A stretch of DNA of 64,000 nucleotides from Oceanobacillus sp. FSL K6-2867 (lineage in GTDB: Bacteria; Bacillota; Bacilli; Bacillales; Amphibacillaceae). Of the stretch, positions 9,709 to 18,849 are shown piece by piece. The DNA is taken from contig NZ_CP150144.1 of the NCBI RefSeq assembly GCF_037963145.1, forward strand, positions 3,844,001 to 3,908,000. The letters are read 5' to 3'. The position numbers were made by a program, and so were the translations under genes. The notes below the pieces were generated by a model. That model did not search any database. It worked only from the letters and a program-made list of their open reading frames with translations, and was not told the DNA's origin. Positions within the stretch are counted from its first letter, which is position 1, and each line of letters opens with the position of its first letter.

Positions 9709-10515
9709 ATGGATGAAACGATTCGCAATGACATATATGATCAGGCTGTACAATGGGTATTGGAAGCAGGAACGATCATTAAAGATGAAATGAATGCTCC
9801 ATTGGATATTGAGACGAAGTCAAACCCTAATGATCTGGTTACGGTATTGGATAAACGCATCGAAGCGTACTTTGTAAAGAACATAAAAGAGCAATATAGC
9901 AATCATCTTATTGTTGGTGAAGAGGGCTACGGTGATTCCATTACATCTCTTAAGGGTACTGTTTGGATTATTGATCCAATTGATGGGACGATGAACTTTG
10001 TTCATCAGAAAAGAAACTTTGCAATTTCTGTTGGGATATATCAAGATGGTGTCGGTGAAATTGGGATTATCTATGATGTTATGTCAGATATTTTATACCA
10101 TGCAAAAAAAGGCGAGGGCGCTTATAAAAATAAGGAGAAATTACCCCAGCTCACCACAGATGTTAAATTAACAAATGCTATTATAGGGATGAATCATTTT
10201 TGGCTATGTAAAAATAGACTTGTAGATGAAACAACGACGCAGGACTTTGTGAAAGAAGTACGTGGAACAAGATCGTATGGATCTGCTGCATTAGAGTTCG
10301 CATATACTGCCGAAGGAATTGAAAATGGATATTTATCATTAGGGCTATCCCCGTGGGACGTAGCAGCTGGTATTGTAATTGTAAATGAAGTTGGTGGTGT
10401 CACGACGGATATTGACGGGAATAAAATTAATATGCTTGAAAAATCATCAATTCTTACTTGTAACCCAATTTTACAAGATGAAATAATATCATTTTTACAG
10501 CGTGGAAGAAAGTGA
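9709..10515 (+). CDS. yktC: Inositol monophosphatase family protein YktC
   Basis: A 268-residue magnesium-dependent phosphatase of the inositol monophosphatase family. Metal-binding motifs in order: VGEEGYG (about residue 70), WIIDPIDGTMNF (about 85-96) and PWDVAAGIVIVNEVGG (about 215-230). The start is the ATG at 9709 behind AGTGGAGGGC; the longer open frame from 9595 runs through the hairpin at 9581-9634 and is unlikely to be translated. The physiological substrate in Bacilli is uncertain (inositol phosphates or other phosphomonoesters). Confidence 0.92.
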   Translation: MDETIRNDIYDQAVQWVLEAGTIIKDEMNAPLDIETKSNPNDLVTVLDKRIEAYFVKNIKEQYSNHLIVGEEGYGDSITSLKGTVWIIDPIDGTMNFVHQKRNFAISVGIYQDGVGEIGIIYDVMSDILYHAKKGEGAYKNKEKLPQLTTDVKLTNAIIGMNHFWLCKNRLVDETTTQDFVKEVRGTRSYGSAALEFAYTAEGIENGYLSLGLSPWDVAAGIVIVNEVGGVTTDIDGNKINMLEKSSILTCNPILQDEIISFLQRGRK

Positions 10516-10541
10516 CGAGCAACCCGTCACTTTCTTCTTTT
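10506..10541. terminator. Terminator between yktC and ylaF
   Basis: GAAAGTGACG pairs with CGTCACTTTC over a short loop and is followed by a T-rich run. The stem includes the yktC stop codon on one strand and the end of ylaF on the other. Confidence 0.8.
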
Positions 10542-10697
10542 TTTTAAGGATAAACCATAACCAAAAATTGCAAATCCGAGTATAAGGAAAAGTAAGATAA
10601 ACCAAATATTGCGGAATGCGATAGCGAGTCCGACCAGAAAGAACATCGCAACAACAAGAATTGCTAAAAAAAGCATAGGAACATTAATATTCTTCAT
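10527..10697 (-). CDS. ylaF: Small two-span membrane protein YlaF (DUF5325)
   Basis: A 56-residue hydrophobic protein (start MKNINVPMLFLAILVVAMFF, end YGLSLKKRRK) with two predicted membrane helices and a positively charged C-terminus. Length, topology and position fit YlaF/DUF5325. It begins with ATG at 10697 behind GAGGTG. Its stop lies in the shared terminator with yktC. The function is unknown. In B. subtilis typA would follow between ylaF and ylaH; it is not here. Confidence 0.75.
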   Translation of the reverse strand: MKNINVPMLFLAILVVAMFFLVGLAIAFRNIWFILLFLILGFAIFGYGLSLKKRRK

Positions 10698-10908
10698 ATA
10701 AACACCTCTATTTCATTAATAGTATATATGAAAATAGTATTTTCTTCAAAAATAGTCAGATTGGTGAGATGCTGAAAAAGTATACAGCATGCTGTTTCTT
10801 ATTGGTTTGACAATTATAAATTAAATAAGACTTTACGCTTGTTAGTGGCAGGAATATGAAAGATTTAGTATGATAATAGAAGAGCTAAGTTAATATTGGG
10901 GGATATAT

Positions 10909-11214
10909 ATGGATGGTTTCAGGGTTGTATTTGATTACGTAGTAGAAAGAAATGGTATCGAAAATATATTTTGGATATTTTATGTAATGAATTTTATACT
11001 TTGTGCAATTGCTTATGAACTTGGATTCGCTCGTAAATTGCCACCAATAAAAAAGGTTTTTGTTTATATTCTATTGTTAATTGGAACGTATATTTTAACG
11101 ATATTTACTACTGTAATGCGTATGCCGACAATTGAAAGCCTTATCGTTATTATTTTTGTATTGGCTGTATATAGAATTAGACTCCATTTCCAAAGAAAAG
11201 CAAATAATGAATAA
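10909..11214 (+). CDS. ylaH: YlaH-like membrane protein
   Basis: A 101-residue protein with three predicted membrane helices (about 20-38, 48-68 and 74-90) and the family pattern FWIFYVMNFILCAIAYELGF. It belongs to the YlaH-like family of unknown function. The ATG follows TGGGGGATAT. A terminator overlaps the stop region. Confidence 0.85.
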   Translation: MDGFRVVFDYVVERNGIENIFWIFYVMNFILCAIAYELGFARKLPPIKKVFVYILLLIGTYILTIFTTVMRMPTIESLIVIIFVLAVYRIRLHFQRKANNE

Positions 11215-11241
11215 AAAAACGCCGGTACCGGCGTTTTTTGC
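11213..11241. terminator. Terminator after ylaH
   Basis: AAAAAACGCCGG-TA-CCGGCGTTTTTT is perfectly self-complementary and could act in both directions, toward convergent ylaI as well. Confidence 0.9.
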
Positions 11242-11284
11242 TGTATATAAGGATCATGTTTTAAAAGCTGACAATAGGCTGCAA

Positions 11285-11488
11285 TTATATATACTGGTCT
11301 TCTTTTTTATTTTCCCGGTATAGTTTGAAATCCCCTGTAGAAAGCCTTTCATTTGTTTTAACTTCAATCCGGTCATAACAATGATTGCAAAGATACATGT
11401 ATATTCTTCTGTTTCTTAGTCTTTTTGCTTGCAGGCAATGATCTTCAATTTCTTCCACTTTATCACAAAGAGAGCATTTTACTTGCAT
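11285..11488 (-). CDS. ylaI: Zinc-ribbon protein YlaI (DUF2197)
   Basis: A 67-residue protein with two cysteine pairs (CSLC near residue 5, CNHC near residue 37) predicted to bind zinc, and the conserved AKRLRNRRIYMYLC and NERLSTGDFKLY of YlaI/DUF2197. The start is the ATG at 11488 (MQVKCSLCDK) after GAGGTGAAGG; a longer frame upstream lacks a ribosome binding site. The function is unknown. Confidence 0.88.
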   Translation of the reverse strand: MQVKCSLCDKVEEIEDHCLQAKRLRNRRIYMYLCNHCYDRIEVKTNERLSTGDFKLYRENKKEDQYI

Positions 11489-11656
11489 TCCTTCACCTCT
11501 TACTTCAGAAAAATAATCTATTTTAATGTCATCTAGTAAATAGTATATCACAATATATTCACTTTAGCAGAGATTCCTTTATGTTTGATAATAACTTTTC
11601 GGGGGAATATAAGTACAAAATAACAATATCTATATTTAAAATGAAAGGACGATTTC

Positions 11657-11962
11657 ATGAAAAAAAGGTATGTTCTATCAGCAGTGGGTGCATTAGGAGC
11701 AGGTGTGGCAGGTTTCTATTTAAAAGATCAGCAAAACCGTGATAAAATCAAAGGGGCTGCGAACGTTATTACCTCTAAACTGAAACAAAACTCGCAATCG
11801 GATGATCATGATCATACATTTGAAAATTCAGGTGTACCTGATCAATTAGGTGAAAAAGATGTGGCGCAGCTGGAGAATTCCAAAATGGTATCAGAAGGAT
11901 CTCAATTTGGCGTACAATATTACAATGAAAAGAAAGAGGAAAACACATCAAATCATGAATAA
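11657..11962 (+). CDS. Small membrane-anchored protein of unknown function
   Basis: 101 residues: a short basic start (MKKRY), one glycine/alanine-rich helix (VGALGAGVAGFYL) that may be a membrane anchor, then a polar, acidic segment with a His/Asp run (DDHDHTF) and a charged C-terminus. It has AAAGGA as ribosome binding site. I do not recognise the family. It sits between ylaI and ylaJ, where B. subtilis has no gene. Confidence 0.6.
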   Translation: MKKRYVLSAVGALGAGVAGFYLKDQQNRDKIKGAANVITSKLKQNSQSDDHDHTFENSGVPDQLGEKDVAQLENSKMVSEGSQFGVQYYNEKKEENTSNHE

Positions 11963-11972
11963 AATGTGTAAA

Positions 11973-12008
11973 GAAAACCCAGGTTTCTAAGTAAGAAGCC
12001 TGGGTTTT
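11973..12008. terminator. Bidirectional terminator between the unknown gene and ylaJ
   Basis: AAAACCCAGG pairs with CCTGGGTTTT around a 15-base loop. It separates two convergent genes. Confidence 0.85.
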
Positions 12009-12019
12009 AATCCGTGTGA

Positions 12020-12616
12020 TTAACGATTATCATGGTGATTGGATTGTTCGCCTTCGATATCATCCAATTTTTGCTGCTCTTCATCAGATAATATTTCTTT
12101 GTTTTGGTCTGGTTCAACAGGGGTGTTATTCATAATCGGAAACTCTGGCATATAACGACCGACAATTGCTGCAAGTTCATCTACAAAGCCTTGGACAGGA
12201 TGTCCTTGACCAATCTTGTCTCCCATACCCCTGATTCTCTCCATTACATCACCATCAGCAACAACGATAGCTGTTTTTCCATATGGATCATGATAAAGAG
12301 CTTCAGATACAGAATACTTAATTGTTCCTACCCGTGATCGATCAAGATCTTTATTAACATCAATTCCAACAACGGTATAAGGACCTGCTACAATTGCTGC
12401 AGCATCGTCCACGCTTGGGACATTGCTGGCTACATTAGCAAGGTGACTAGCGATTTCGGTATTGCTTAGGTTTTCAAGGCGTGTGGGATCTGAGTTTTTG
12501 ACTTGGGCAATATGATTATTTTCTTGCTCTTCTGCTAAAGGGGGATCCTCCTGTTTTCCACATGCTGCCAGAAGTAAAATTCCAACCAAAAATATAATCC
12601 TAAAATGCGGGTTCAT
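12020..12616 (-). CDS. ylaJ: YhcN/YlaJ family spore lipoprotein
   Basis: A 198-residue lipoprotein: signal peptide with lipobox LAAC (Cys19), then the YhcN/YlaJ domain (AIVAGPYTVVGIDVNKDLDRS, YGKTAIVVADGD) and a polar, acidic C-terminal tail. Family members are found in the spore membrane fraction and are tied to germination in B. subtilis. The start is behind AGGAGG. The neighbour ylaK (PhoH-like) seen in B. subtilis is missing here. Confidence 0.9.
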   Translation of the reverse strand: MNPHFRIIFLVGILLLAACGKQEDPPLAEEQENNHIAQVKNSDPTRLENLSNTEIASHLANVASNVPSVDDAAAIVAGPYTVVGIDVNKDLDRSRVGTIKYSVSEALYHDPYGKTAIVVADGDVMERIRGMGDKIGQGHPVQGFVDELAAIVGRYMPEFPIMNNTPVEPDQNKEILSDEEQQKLDDIEGEQSNHHDNR

Positions 12617-12753
12617 TCAGCATTCCTCCTAATTATAGTAGCTGATGACCTTATTTTGGGTAGAATAAAAGAAAATATACAGCACAGGATAGAAATATAA
12701 TTGCTTGGCAGTAAAGAAAGTATAAAACGTTCGAATGATAAGTGGAATGAAAT

Positions 12754-12784
12754 AAAAAAAGCCTGCATGGAAAGCAGACCTTTT
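12754..12784 (-). terminator. Terminator of the ylaL-like gene
   Basis: On the minus strand GGTCTGC pairs with GCAGGCT (one G-T pair) over a seven-base loop, followed by a T run. Confidence 0.75.
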
Positions 12785-13274
12785 AGTGGATAATAATTTT
12801 TTTAATGTTTGTTATTGGATTGTCTTTATTGGAGCCGTCTTGGTAGAAGAAATGAACAGGTCCATTATCCTTTATTGGTTTTCCGTCAACTGCGAAAAGA
12901 AAATAGCCATTTTCAAGGTCAGTTAATGAAATTTTTGTTTCTTCGTACTCTGATAATAAAACTCCATGTGTTGCATCGGGTTTAACCTCTGCATTTTGTA
13001 TAAAATCATACAAAGGCATAACATAGGAATTTTTCAGTATTTTTTCTCCTTCCAATTTGGAGATGCTTCTATTTACAGGAGGACGATTCATTTTAACTTC
13101 AAAAATCTCCCGGTTGAAACGTTGAGATGCTAATTCTAAATCATCTGCTTCTTCCGAATTACTGCCCTTCCCGGAAAAAGCTTCATCCAATAATATTTTT
13201 CTATCATCAAAAATCCATACAGTTGGATCTAGTGTGATGGAATAGAAAACGTTTCCTAAAATTGGTACAATCAT
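12783..13274 (-). CDS. Conserved hypothetical protein, YlaL-like by position
   Basis: A 163-residue soluble protein with no signal peptide or membrane segment. It begins MIVPILGNVFYSITLDPTVW and contains LEGEKILKNSYVMPLYDFI and a C-terminal ITNIKKIIIH. It occupies the place of ylaL between ylaJ/ylaK and ylaN, so it may be that protein, but I recognise no domain. The ribosome binding site AGGGGTGA precedes the ATG. Confidence 0.55.
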   Translation of the reverse strand: MIVPILGNVFYSITLDPTVWIFDDRKILLDEAFSGKGSNSEEADDLELASQRFNREIFEVKMNRPPVNRSISKLEGEKILKNSYVMPLYDFIQNAEVKPDATHGVLLSEYEETKISLTDLENGYFLFAVDGKPIKDNGPVHFFYQDGSNKDNPITNIKKIIIH

Positions 13275-13446
13275 TATTTCACCCCTAATTCTATATCTTT
13301 ATCAAGGATAGCAGACATGAACTATTATTTCATCTGATAAGAATTATTTTTTATAAAAAAAATTTACGCTTTTGTTTGCATTTTCTTGTAGCTAACGCTA
13401 ATATAATATATACAAAGAAGTCTTTCTAACGGAGGGGATTTTATTG

Positions 13447-13728
13447 ATGCCAGAGGCGACTATCGATCACCGTGAAAAAGCCCATGCCCTTCTTAAGGCT
13501 GACGCTGACAACATATTACGACTAATTGAAGTTCAAATAGAGAATTTAACGATGCCGCAATGTCCAGTCTATGAAGATGTTTTGGATACGCAAATGTTTG
13601 GTCTCTCAAGGGAAATTGATTTTGCTGTGCGTCTAGACTTAATCAGCGAGAATGAAGGAAGAGCACTTCTTGAGAATCTTGAGAAGAAGCTTAACATATT
13701 GCATGAAGCTTCACAAAATTCGGTTTGA
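13447..13728 (+). CDS. ylaN: YlaN, iron-binding modulator of Fur (DUF1507)
   Basis: 93 residues with the family signature [26 protein letters not shown]. YlaN was long an essential protein of unknown role; in S. aureus and B. subtilis it has been reported to bind Fe(II) and relieve Fur repression. I use the ATG at 13447; TTG at 13444 is an equally placed alternative after GGAGGGG. A terminator follows, so it is separate from ftsW. Confidence 0.92.
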   Translation: MPEATIDHREKAHALLKADADNILRLIEVQIENLTMPQCPVYEDVLDTQMFGLSREIDFAVRLDLISENEGRALLENLEKKLNILHEASQNSV

Positions 13729-13774
13729 TTAAGCAGTCCATTGTATTGGCTTAATGATGTAATGTGACAAAGCA

Positions 13775-13809
13775 AAACTTTGCCAGCAAGAAAGTGGCAA
13801 GGTTTTTTT
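13775..13809 (+). terminator. Terminator of ylaN
   Basis: AACTTTGCCA pairs with TGGCAAGGTT (one G-T pair) and is followed by a T run. Confidence 0.88.
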
Positions 13810-13955
13810 GTTTAATTGCTAGATTTTTAATAGGAATTACCTATAAATTTATAGATGATTTGAAAAAATAATAACAATATAGAAGACGAGACTTACAAAA
13901 ATATGTTATAGTTATTTAAATTTCTTTCATCGATACTTAAATTTTGTGTTTGAAA

Positions 13956-14152
13956 AAGAAGGTTAAAAGGGCGGGCCGGCTAAATTCACAACGTCTTCTG
14001 TGTTTAAGCTTGAGGCACAGCAAGCATTGAGTACTAAGCTTGCGCAGAATAATCTGCTGACTTCAATGTTCAATATAGAATACTTCGGCGGTTAGTCGAA
14101 GGTCTCTTGTTCATAATGTGTCATTTTTGCCGGACTTTTTGAACAACCTCTT
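13956..14152. repeat. MITE-like element upstream of ftsW
   Basis: A non-coding block of about 197 bases. Its two ends are imperfect inverted repeats: the left reads AAGGTT-N11-CCGGC and the right, reversed, reads AGGTT-N11-CCGGC. The right terminus (GGTTGTTCAAAAA on the minus strand) also matches one end of a second element at 55025-55182. The element ends 28 bases before the ftsW start, so it forms the whole proximal upstream region of ftsW. There is no transposase. Confidence 0.65.
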
Positions 14153-14179
14153 AAATAACATATGGTTGGGAGAAGTAGG

Positions 14180-15364
14180 ATGCTTAAGAGATTAAAAGAC
14201 TACGATTTTACCTTAATGATTACACCAATACTATTAGCTGGTTTTGGGATTGTCATGATTTATAGCGCAAGTATGGTGACAGCCGTTGTAGAAGGAAACG
14301 AAAGTACGCATTATTTAATACGCCAATCGGTTTGGTTTGTAGTCGGAATGTTAGGTTTTATCCTGTGCAGCATATTTCCTTACAAGTACTATCAGAAACT
14401 AATGAAGTTTATTATTTTATTCATTGTTATCTTGCTTGTCGCTGTGCTTATTTTCGGGAATTCTGTAAATAACGCGAAATCATGGTTCCAAATTGGTCCA
14501 GCTAGTATGCAACCAGCAGAATTTGCGAAGCTCGGTCTGATTATGTATCTGGCTTCCGTCTATTCGAAGAAACAAGCATACATAAATCAGTTTAATACAG
14601 GTGTGTTGCCACCGCTCATACTTACTGGAATTGTTTTAGGACTAATCGTCCTTCAACCAGATATCGGAACTGCATCGATTATTTTTCTGATTGCTTGTAC
14701 CGTTATTTTTAGTTCAGGGATACGATTGAAACACCTTTCTATCTTGATCGCAATAGGTGTGGTACTAGCATTGCTTGCCGGACCCTTTTTAGTTACAGAT
14801 GAAAGGCTATCACGATTTACGGGGGCTTATGAGCCTTTTGCAACTCCAGATTCTGATGGATATCAATTAATCCAATCCTATGTTGCTATTGGTGTTGGTG
14901 GAATAACTGGCGAAGGACTAGGTCAAAGTGTACAAAAGCTAGGCTATCTGGTGGAAGCCCATACAGATTTCATTATGGCAATTGTAGCTGAAGAGCTAGG
15001 CTTTATTGGCGTACTTATTGTGATAGGAATGCTGGCAATCATCGTATTGCGTGGTATTTTTATAGCTAGAAAATGCAACGATAGTTTCGGGGCATTACTA
15101 GCATTAGGAATTTCTTCCATGGTTGGAATTCAAACATTTATAAACCTTGGATCAATTAGTGGACTGCTACCGATTACCGGTGTACCACTTCCGTTTGTTA
15201 GTTATGGAGGCTCATCACTTCTCATTATGTTGATTTCAATGGGGATTCTTAACAATATTGCAAGTGAAGTTAAGACGCAGGAAAATGATGGAATCAAAGA
15301 GAAGTCGAATGTAGAAAGAAAAACGATTAATTATAACAGGAGTGATAAAAGATGGCAGAATTAA
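14180..15364 (+). CDS. ftsW: Peptidoglycan glycosyltransferase FtsW
   Basis: SEDS-family polytopic membrane glycosyltransferase that polymerises lipid II at the septum with a class B PBP. 394 residues with about ten membrane helices. Family motifs are present: VMIYSAS in helix 1, QPAEFAKLGLI, LQPDIGTASI, AHTDFIMAIVAEELGFIG and LPFVSYGGSSLLI. The start is the ATG at 14180 after TGGGAGAAGTAGG; ATG 14162 has no ribosome binding site. Its last 13 bases overlap pycA, so the two are co-transcribed, as in B. subtilis. Confidence 0.95.
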   Translation: MLKRLKDYDFTLMITPILLAGFGIVMIYSASMVTAVVEGNESTHYLIRQSVWFVVGMLGFILCSIFPYKYYQKLMKFIILFIVILLVAVLIFGNSVNNAKSWFQIGPASMQPAEFAKLGLIMYLASVYSKKQAYINQFNTGVLPPLILTGIVLGLIVLQPDIGTASIIFLIACTVIFSSGIRLKHLSILIAIGVVLALLAGPFLVTDERLSRFTGAYEPFATPDSDGYQLIQSYVAIGVGGITGEGLGQSVQKLGYLVEAHTDFIMAIVAEELGFIGVLIVIGMLAIIVLRGIFIARKCNDSFGALLALGISSMVGIQTFINLGSISGLLPITGVPLPFVSYGGSSLLIMLISMGILNNIASEVKTQENDGIKEKSNVERKTINYNRSDKRWQN

Positions 15365-18300
15365 AACAGATCAAAAAAGTACTGGTTGCTAACCGTGGAG
15401 AGATTGCAATTCGGGTGTTTCGAGCTTGTACAGAGCTAAACATTCGTACGGTAGCAATTTATTCTAGTGAAGATTCAGCTTCTTTCCACCGTTTTAAAGC
15501 GGATGAAGCATATTTAATCGGTAAAGGCAAAAAGCCAATCGATGCATACTTAGATATCGAAGGAATTATTGATCTTGCAAAAGAAGTACAAGTTGATGCA
15601 ATTCATCCTGGTTATGGTTTTTTATCGGAAAATATTAACTTTGCAAGACGTTGTGAAGAAGAAGGAATTATCTTTATTGGTCCTACAAGTGAGCATTTAA
15701 ATATGTTCGGAGATAAAGTGAAAGCAAGAGAGCAAGCAGAAAAAGCAAATCTGCCGATCATTCCTGGCAGTGGCGGGGCTGTAGGAACAGTTGAAGATGT
15801 GGAAGCATTTGGGGAGAAATACGGATATCCAATCATTATTAAAGCATCACTAGGCGGTGGTGGTCGGGGTATGCGAATTGTCCGTAATGAGGATGAGGTT
15901 CGCGAAGCATACGATCGTGCTAAATCTGAAGCTAAAGCAGCTTTTGGTAATGATGAAATCTATGTGGAGAAATTCATCGAAAATCCAAAACACATTGAAG
16001 TGCAAATCCTTGGAGATAAGCATGGAAACATTGTTCATTTGCATGAAAGAGATTGTTCTGTACAGCGCAGACATCAAAAAGTAATAGAAGTGGCGCCGAG
16101 CTTGTCACTTACAGATGAATTACGTGAACGCATTTGTAATGCTGCAGTAGACTTGATGGAAAATGTAGGCTACATAAATGCTGGGACAGTTGAATTCCTT
16201 GTTACCAATGATGAATTTTACTTTATTGAAGTGAATCCGCGTGTGCAAGTAGAGCATACGATCACAGAAATGATTACTGGGATTGATGTTGTTCAAACGC
16301 AAATTAAAGTGGCAGATGGCTATAGTTTGCATGATGAATCGGTAGGAATACCAGCGCAGGAAGAAATTACAATTCACGGATTTGCAATTCAATCCAGGAT
16401 TACAACAGAAGATCCGTTAAATAATTTCATGCCAGATACTGGAAGAATTAATGCATACCGCAGTGGCGGAGGTTTTGGTGTGCGACTTGATGCAGGGAAC
16501 GCTTATCAAGGTGCTGTTATCTCACCACACTATGATTCACTGCTAGTTAAAGTTTCAACGTGGGCACTAACATTTGAACAAGCTGCAATCAAAATGGTGC
16601 GAAATTTAAAGGAATTCCGAATTCGTGGAATTAAAACGAATATTCATTTCCTGGAAAATGTAATATTGCATGAAAAATTCCTGTCGGGTCAATATGACAC
16701 AACATTTATCGATAATACTCCAGAGCTTTTCGTCTTTCCAAAACGAAAAGACCGTGGTACAAAGATGCTTACCTATATTGCGAATACAACGCTGAACGGA
16801 GTAGATGGAGTGGCGAAAAAGAAAAAGCCTGAATTTTCGCCGTTGTTAATTCCGGAAGTGGACTATCATCAAGCGATTCCTAAAGGAACAAAGCAAATTT
16901 TAGATGAAAAAGGACCAGAAGGGTTAGCGAATTGGTTGAAGGACCAGAAAGAAGTATTACTAACAGATACGACTTTCCGTGATGCACATCAATCATTGTT
17001 GGCAACGCGAGTCAGAACGACGGATTTACTGCATATTGCTGAACCAACAGCTCGTCTATTGCCAAACCTATTTTCCGTAGAAATGTGGGGAGGAGCGACA
17101 TTTGATGTTGCATACCGTTTCTTAAAAGAGGATCCTTGGACAAGACTGCTTGCACTGCGTGAGAAAATGCCAAATGTTTTATTCCAAATGCTATTACGTT
17201 CAAGCAATGCAGTAGGCTATAAAAATTATCCGGATAATTTAATTCGTGAATTTGTAGAAAAAAGTTCAAATGCAGGCATTGATGTTTTCCGTATTTTCGA
17301 CAGCTTAAATTGGATTGAAGGAATGAAGCTTGCGATTGAATCCGTTCGTGAAAATAACAAAATCGCAGAAGCTACGCTTTGTTACACTGGTGATATTCTC
17401 GACAAAGGCCGGGAGAAATATGATATCAATTACTATAAAAACATGGCGAAAGAGCTGGAACAGTCCGGTGCCCATATTTTAGGGATTAAGGATATGGCAG
17501 GCTTATTGAAGCCAGAGGCAGCATATCAATTGATAGCTAGTTTAAAAGAAACTGTAGACATTCCGATTCATTTGCATACCCATGACACAAGTGGAAATGG
17601 AATTTATACGTATGCAAGAGCAATTGATGCCGGGGTAGACGTTGTGGACGTTGCAGCTGGTCCAATGTCTGGGTTAACTTCACAGCCGAGCGCACAGACA
17701 CTTTATCATGCATTAGAAGGTAATGAACGTAAGCCTCAGATTGATATTAACGCGTATGAAGAAATTTCGCATTATTGGGAAGGTATTAGAGAATATTATC
17801 AAGATTTTGAAAGTGGAATGAAGGCACCTCATACGGAAATATATAACCATGAAATGCCTGGAGGCCAGTATAGTAATCTAAAACAGCAAGCAAAGGCAGT
17901 AGGGCTGGGAGAACGCTGGAATGAAGTAAAAACGATGTTCCGTAAGGTTAATGACATGTTTGGTGACATCGTTAAGGTAACACCTTCTTCAAAAGTAATT
18001 GGTGATATGACATTATTTATGGTTCAAAATAATTTAACTGAGGAAGATATTTATGAAAAAGGGTATTCAATTGATTTCCCAGATTCTGTTATCGAGTTTG
18101 CCCAAGGTTTTATTGGTCAGCCATATCAAGGTTTTCCAGAAGAGCTGCAGAAGATTATCCTTAAAGGAAGAGAAGCAATCACAGTGAGACCAGGGGAGTT
18201 ATTGGAACCGGTTGATTTCAAAGGATTAAGAGATGAATTATTTAATTCATTAGATCGTCAAGTGACGAGCTTTGATGTAATTGCATATGCATTGTATCCT

Positions 18301-18795
18301 AAGGTATTTATGGATTATCATCATTTCTGTGAGCAATATGGAGATATGTCTGTCTTAGATACACCTACATTCTTCTATGGTATGAACTTAGGTGAAGAGA
18401 TTGAAGTAGAAATTGAAAAGGGTAAAACGTTAATTATGAAACTTGTTTCAATTTCTGAACCAAAGGATGATGGTACGCGCGTTTTCTATTTTGAATTAAA
18501 TGGACAGTCACGTGAAATCAGAGTTAAAGATAATAGTATTGAGTCCCTGCTTTCTGCAAGACCGAAAGTCGATAAGTCAAACGATAGGCAAATTGGTGCT
18601 ACAATGCCAGGAACTGTGCTTGCTGTTAATTGTGCAAAGGGAGATACTGTTGCCAAGGGAGAACATATTCTAACAACAGAGGCAATGAAAATGGAAACAA
18701 CTATTCAAGCACCATACGAAGGCGTAATTAAGGCAATTCACGTGAATGCTGGAGATTCAATAGAAGTAAATGATTTGCTGATTGAATTTGAATAA
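15352..18795 (+). CDS. pycA: Pyruvate carboxylase
   Basis: Biotin enzyme that converts pyruvate, bicarbonate and ATP to oxaloacetate, the main anaplerotic reaction. 1147 residues, the usual full length. Domains: biotin carboxylase (1-455, VLVANRGEIAIRVFRA and GGGGRGMRIV), carboxyltransferase (about 530-800, LLTDTTFRDAHQSLLATRVR with metal-ligand HLHTHD), the conserved PYC domain, and the biotinyl domain with EAMKMET, biotinylated lysine at about 1112. The ATG overlaps the end of ftsW; its ribosome binding site ACAGGAGTG lies inside ftsW. Confidence 0.98.
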   Translation: MAELKQIKKVLVANRGEIAIRVFRACTELNIRTVAIYSSEDSASFHRFKADEAYLIGKGKKPIDAYLDIEGIIDLAKEVQVDAIHPGYGFLSENINFARRCEEEGIIFIGPTSEHLNMFGDKVKAREQAEKANLPIIPGSGGAVGTVEDVEAFGEKYGYPIIIKASLGGGGRGMRIVRNEDEVREAYDRAKSEAKAAFGNDEIYVEKFIENPKHIEVQILGDKHGNIVHLHERDCSVQRRHQKVIEVAPSLSLTDELRERICNAAVDLMENVGYINAGTVEFLVTNDEFYFIEVNPRVQVEHTITEMITGIDVVQTQIKVADGYSLHDESVGIPAQEEITIHGFAIQSRITTEDPLNNFMPDTGRINAYRSGGGFGVRLDAGNAYQGAVISPHYDSLLVKVSTWALTFEQAAIKMVRNLKEFRIRGIKTNIHFLENVILHEKFLSGQYDTTFIDNTPELFVFPKRKDRGTKMLTYIANTTLNGVDGVAKKKKPEFSPLLIPEVDYHQAIPKGTKQILDEKGPEGLANWLKDQKEVLLTDTTFRDAHQSLLATRVRTTDLLHIAEPTARLLPNLFSVEMWGGATFDVAYRFLKEDPWTRLLALREKMPNVLFQMLLRSSNAVGYKNYPDNLIREFVEKSSNAGIDVFRIFDSLNWIEGMKLAIESVRENNKIAEATLCYTGDILDKGREKYDINYYKNMAKELEQSGAHILGIKDMAGLLKPEAAYQLIASLKETVDIPIHLHTHDTSGNGIYTYARAIDAGVDVVDVAAGPMSGLTSQPSAQTLYHALEGNERKPQIDINAYEEISHYWEGIREYYQDFESGMKAPHTEIYNHEMPGGQYSNLKQQAKAVGLGERWNEVKTMFRKVNDMFGDIVKVTPSSKVIGDMTLFMVQNNLTEEDIYEKGYSIDFPDSVIEFAQGFIGQPYQGFPEELQKIILKGREAITVRPGELLEPVDFKGLRDELFNSLDRQVTSFDVIAYALYPKVFMDYHHFCEQYGDMSVLDTPTFFYGMNLGEEIEVEIEKGKTLIMKLVSISEPKDDGTRVFYFELNGQSREIRVKDNSIESLLSARPKVDKSNDRQIGATMPGTVLAVNCAKGDTVAKGEHILTTEAMKMETTIQAPYEGVIKAIHVNAGDSIEVNDLLIEFE

Positions 18796-18810
18796 TTATT
18801 TGATGAACAG

Positions 18811-18849
18811 AAAAAAACAGGAATGGCTATTTAGCCATTCCTGTTTTTT
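18811..18849. terminator. Bidirectional terminator between pycA and ctaA
   Basis: AAAAAACAGGAATGGCT pairs with AGCCATTCCTGTTTTTT over a four-base loop. The ctaA reading frame ends inside the right arm. Confidence 0.95.

Noticed and set aside
14162..14179. Upstream ATG for ftsW
   Set aside because: No ribosome binding site precedes it; GGGAGAAGTAGG lies between it and the ATG at 14180, which is therefore preferred.
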